NCBI GenBank assembly: GCA_023424585.1
Contig: JAFADT010000049.1
Location: 1 to 6,093, forward strand
Reading direction: 5' to 3'
DNA from: Pseudomonadota bacterium
GTDB taxonomy: Bacteria > Myxococcota > Myxococcia > Myxococcales > Myxococcaceae
DNA length: 6,093 nt
The notes beneath the pieces were generated by a model that did not search any database, was not told where the DNA came from, and saw only the letters and a list, made by a program, of their open reading frames with translations. Shown here one piece after another: positions 3,899 to 6,093 of this stretch (the stretch's first letter is position 1; each line of letters opens with the position of its first letter). A program made the translations under genes and the position numbers.

Positions 3899-5710
3899 AT
3901 GCGAGGACACAAGGCGATGCGGAGTGCGTGGGTGGCGGCGCTGCTGCTGCTGGGCGCGTGCGGTGACGATGACCCGACGCCCCGGCCCTCGGACAACACG
4001 GATGCGGGCGTGGACGCGGGCACGCACGCCGCGGCCCCCACGGTGTCCTTCACCTCTCCCACCGAGGGCGCCCAGTTGGAGGCGAGCCCGGTGCAGGTGC
4101 AGGCGGTGGTGCACGCGGAGGGCGGGCTGGCGACGCTGACGGCGACGCACAACGGCGGCGGCGCCACGGACGTCCCCGTCACGCCGGGCCAGACGGAGCA
4201 GGCGGTGACGGTGCCCGTGGACGCGGTGGCGGGTGGGAACACCCTCCTCCTGCGCGTCACGGACGCGGCGGGCCAGACCGCCGAGGCGACGCTGCACTTC
4301 ACCTACGTGGCGCCCACCGTCGACACGCAGGCCCCGACGCTGGCGCTCACCAGCCCCACCGAGGGCCAGGACCTCACCGTGTACCAGGTGCGCGTCACGG
4401 GTCAGGCCGCGGACAACGTCGCCGTGACGAGCCTCACCTGGCAGCTCAACGGCGGCGCGGAGGAGGCCGTCACCGCGACGCCGGACGCGCAGGGGGCCTT
4501 CGCCTTCACGCTCACGCCCGGGCGCGGCGACAACACGCTCGTGCTGCGGGCGCGCGACGAGGCGGGCAACACCACCGAGCAGCAGGCCCACTTCCGCTTC
4601 GGCCGGTGGGTGAGCGGCGGCGGCTCGCACTCGGCGCTCCTGCGCGACGGGAAGGTGTACGTCTGGGGGAACAACAACCTGGGGCAGCTCGGCGTGGGCC
4701 AGCCCGGGCCGGAGCTGGGCTACTCCCCCTCGCCGCTGCTGCTGACGGGGCTGCCCGCCGTGAGCGCGGTGGCGTTCGGACAGAACAGCTCGCTCGTGGT
4801 CGGCATGGACGGCACGGTGTGGACGTGGGGTGACAACAAGAACGCGCAGCTGGGCCTGGGCGTCCCCGGCTCCAGCACGCAGGACACCGCGACGCGCTGG
4901 GCGCCGGAGCGCGTGCCGTCGCTGACGGACGCGGTGACGGCGGTCCGGGGCTTCTCGCACGCGCTGGTGCTCGCGGAGGACCGGACGGTGTGGGCCTTCG
5001 GCGCCAACAACGCGGGGCAGCTCGGCGACGGCTCGGCGCAGGCCGCCTCCGACGTGCCGGTGAAGGTGGTGGACCTGACGGACGTCGTCCAGGTGGCCGC
5101 GGGCTCGGAGCACTCCGTGGCGCTGCGCGCGGATGGCACGGTGTGGACGTGGGGCCGCAACAGCTCCGGCAACCTGGGCCTGGGGACCAAGGACAGCGAC
5201 TCGCACGCGCGGCCCGCGCAGGTGCCGGGGCTGACGGACGTGGTGGACATCGCGGCGGGCAAGGACCACACGCTGGCGCTGCGCGCGAATGGCAGCGTGG
5301 TCGCCTGGGGTCTGGGCCTCAATGGCCAGCTGGGCCAGGGGCTGAGCGGCGCGGATGGCACCAGCGCCGTGCCGGTGGCGGTGCTGAACCTCACCAACGC
5401 CACGGCGGTGGTGGCCAACGGCACCATCAGCTTCGCGCTCCGCGCGGACGGCACCGTGGTGGGCTGGGGCCAGAACTCCACCGGCTCGCTGGGCACGGGC
5501 GACAAGGTGTCGCTCACGTCACCCTCGACGCCCGTGGTGGGCCTCACGAACGTGAAGACGTTCGGCGCGGGCGCGCTCCACGCGGTGAGCATCCGGAGCG
5601 ACGGCTCCATCTACGGCTGGGGCTGGAACTTCAAGGGCAGCGTGGGCGGAGGCCCCGCCGCGAAGGAGTCGTGGGCGTACTCGGAGCCCATCCAGGTGAC
5701 GCTGCCGTGA
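3899..5710 (+). CDS. Lipoprotein with two Ig-like domains and a seven-blade RCC1 propeller
   Basis: The 603-residue protein opens with a lipoprotein signal peptide (RGHK, then AWVAALLLLGA) and lipobox LGAC with Cys21 lipidated. A flexible Asp/Pro/Thr/Ala linker (22-46) follows. Two Ig-like domains of the Big_7 type span about 47-137 and 146-234; both start with SPTEG and end with the TDAAG/DEAGN turn. Residues 236-603 contain seven RCC1 repeats, each about 50 residues with pattern AxGxxHSxALRxDGTVWxWGxNxxGQLGxG, beginning near 236, 288, 345, 396, 447, 501 and 552; seven blades make one closed beta-propeller. The repeat His is present in blades 1, 3, 4, 5 and 7 but lost in 2 and 6. The protein is expected at the cell envelope, most likely the outer membrane, since Asp is not at +2. 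RCC1 propellers generally bind proteins; no ligand or enzymatic activity can be inferred. It overlaps the next lipoprotein gene by four bases. Confidence 0.92.
   Translation: MRGHKAMRSAWVAALLLLGACGDDDPTPRPSDNTDAGVDAGTHAAAPTVSFTSPTEGAQLEASPVQVQAVVHAEGGLATLTATHNGGGATDVPVTPGQTEQAVTVPVDAVAGGNTLLLRVTDAAGQTAEATLHFTYVAPTVDTQAPTLALTSPTEGQDLTVYQVRVTGQAADNVAVTSLTWQLNGGAEEAVTATPDAQGAFAFTLTPGRGDNTLVLRARDEAGNTTEQQAHFRFGRWVSGGGSHSALLRDGKVYVWGNNNLGQLGVGQPGPELGYSPSPLLLTGLPAVSAVAFGQNSSLVVGMDGTVWTWGDNKNAQLGLGVPGSSTQDTATRWAPERVPSLTDAVTAVRGFSHALVLAEDRTVWAFGANNAGQLGDGSAQAASDVPVKVVDLTDVVQVAAGSEHSVALRADGTVWTWGRNSSGNLGLGTKDSDSHARPAQVPGLTDVVDIAAGKDHTLALRANGSVVAWGLGLNGQLGQGLSGADGTSAVPVAVLNLTNATAVVANGTISFALRADGTVVGWGQNSTGSLGTGDKVSLTSPSTPVVGLTNVKTFGAGALHAVSIRSDGSIYGWGWNFKGSVGGGPAAKESWAYSEPIQVTLP
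5694..5699 (+). promoter_or_regulatory. Ribosome binding site of the second lipoprotein gene, inside the first gene
   Basis: AGGTGA lies within the last codons of the first lipoprotein gene and seven bases before the GTG at 5707, supporting coupled translation of the two genes. Confidence 0.5.
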
Positions 5711-6093
5711 AGAAGGCCGCGCTCCTGCTGCTGGCGCTCTGCGCGTGCGGCGAGTCCTCTCCTGGAGAGGACCCCGCCGTCACGCCGCCCGACACCGAGG
5801 CCCCGGTGCTGCGCATCGACGCACCCGCGCCGGGCCAGCGGCTGGGGGTGAGCCGCCTGCGCCTGGCGGGGGACGTGGGAGACGCCACCCGGGTGCAGGT
5901 GTGGCTGGATGACGGAGGCTCGCGGACGCTGTCCGTCGCGGGCTCCACGCTGGCCATGGAGCTGCTCGTGCCACCGGGCGCGCACGTGCTGCACGTGTCC
6001 GCCATGGATGCCGCGGGCAACACGGCGACGCAGGACGTGCCCTTCTCCGCGGGGCCGGAGCTGGGCGCGGGCCTCAGCCACACGGGCGTGCTG
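5707..6093 (+). CDS. Second Ig-like/RCC1 lipoprotein (partial, 3' end outside window)
   Basis: The frame is open from GTG at 5707 to the right edge, 129 codons. The GTG overlaps the previous stop as GTGA, and AGGTGA lies seven bases before it. The N-terminus MKKAALLLLALCAC is a lipoprotein signal with Cys14 as the lipidated residue; Cys at the -2 position is unusual but tolerated. A short Glu/Ser/Pro linker leads to an Ig-like domain at about 30-115 that shares the APAPGQRL opening and MDAAGN closing turn with the domains of its neighbour. ELGAGLSHTGVL at the right edge matches the start of an RCC1 blade (AxGxxHSxAL), so a propeller probably follows. Compared with its neighbour it has one Ig-like domain instead of two. 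This looks like an in-operon duplicate; together they probably sit on the same envelope surface. Function unknown. Confidence 0.85.
   Translation, partial: MKKAALLLLALCACGESSPGEDPAVTPPDTEAPVLRIDAPAPGQRLGVSRLRLAGDVGDATRVQVWLDDGGSRTLSVAGSTLAMELLVPPGAHVLHVSAMDAAGNTATQDVPFSAGPELGAGLSHTGVL

Noticed and set aside
3539..5269. A 576-codon minus-strand open frame opposite the RCC1 lipoprotein
   Set aside because: Arg/His/Val-rich composition typical of antisense frames in GC-rich coding DNA; no domain is recognisable, while the plus-strand frame has clear RCC1 repeats.
4604..5707. Tandem DNA repeats or CRISPR-like array in the lipoprotein gene
   Set aside because: The periodicity of about 150-165 bases is explained by RCC1 protein repeats; the DNA copies are divergent and lie in one reading frame.

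Overview
The window is very GC-rich DNA with the codon bias of a high-GC bacterium (third positions almost all G or C). Gene content and style point to a myxobacterium, most likely Myxococcaceae (Myxococcus, Corallococcus or Pyxidicoccus type). The main clues are lipoproteins with Ig-like domains plus an RCC1 propeller and Asp/Pro/Thr-rich linkers after the lipobox, and a stand-alone GspG pseudopilin. The taxonomic call is inference; no rRNA or other marker gene is present.

Left part (1-2368), all on the minus strand and read from right to left: uppP (undecaprenyl-diphosphatase, lipid carrier recycling for the cell wall), a Nudix hydrolase of the CoA pyrophosphatase type starting 14 bases after uppP stops, then after 103 bases a class I SAM-dependent methyltransferase with an NPPY motif whose 3' end lies outside the window. 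uppP and the Nudix gene are clearly one transcription unit; the methyltransferase may be its third gene. Their joint presence looks like housekeeping co-transcription rather than a pathway.

Middle (2369-3164): a divergent intergenic region with short palindromes, then a YchJ/UPF0225 protein on the plus strand with an N-terminal SEC-C zinc motif. Behind it lies a 195-base non-coding gap between convergent genes. This gap holds the most interesting unexplained structure here: about 130 bases enclosed by long complementary arms (10 bp + 9 bp), with two inner hairpins and a T5 tract at the 3' end. It looks like a structured small RNA, possibly a short 6S RNA.

Right part (3165-6093): a solo GspG-type pseudopilin on the minus strand, a 326-base divergent intergenic region, and two tandem plus-strand lipoprotein genes. 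The intergenic region has a duplicated 15-bp Shine-Dalgarno/start segment, a G-quadruplex-capable tract and an AT-rich promoter-like island with a Fur-box-like inverted repeat. The first lipoprotein is complete: signal peptide, two Ig-like domains and exactly seven RCC1 repeats, a full propeller. The second overlaps it by GTGA and starts the same architecture (lipobox, Ig-like domain, first RCC1 blade) before running off the right edge. They look like a duplicated pair of surface-anchored propeller proteins of unknown ligand.

No insertion sequence, phage gene, CRISPR array, canonical tRNA or rRNA is visible. Most of the window is ordinary chromosome; novelty is concentrated in the two non-coding regions at 2970-3164 and 3573-3898 and in the lipoprotein pair.
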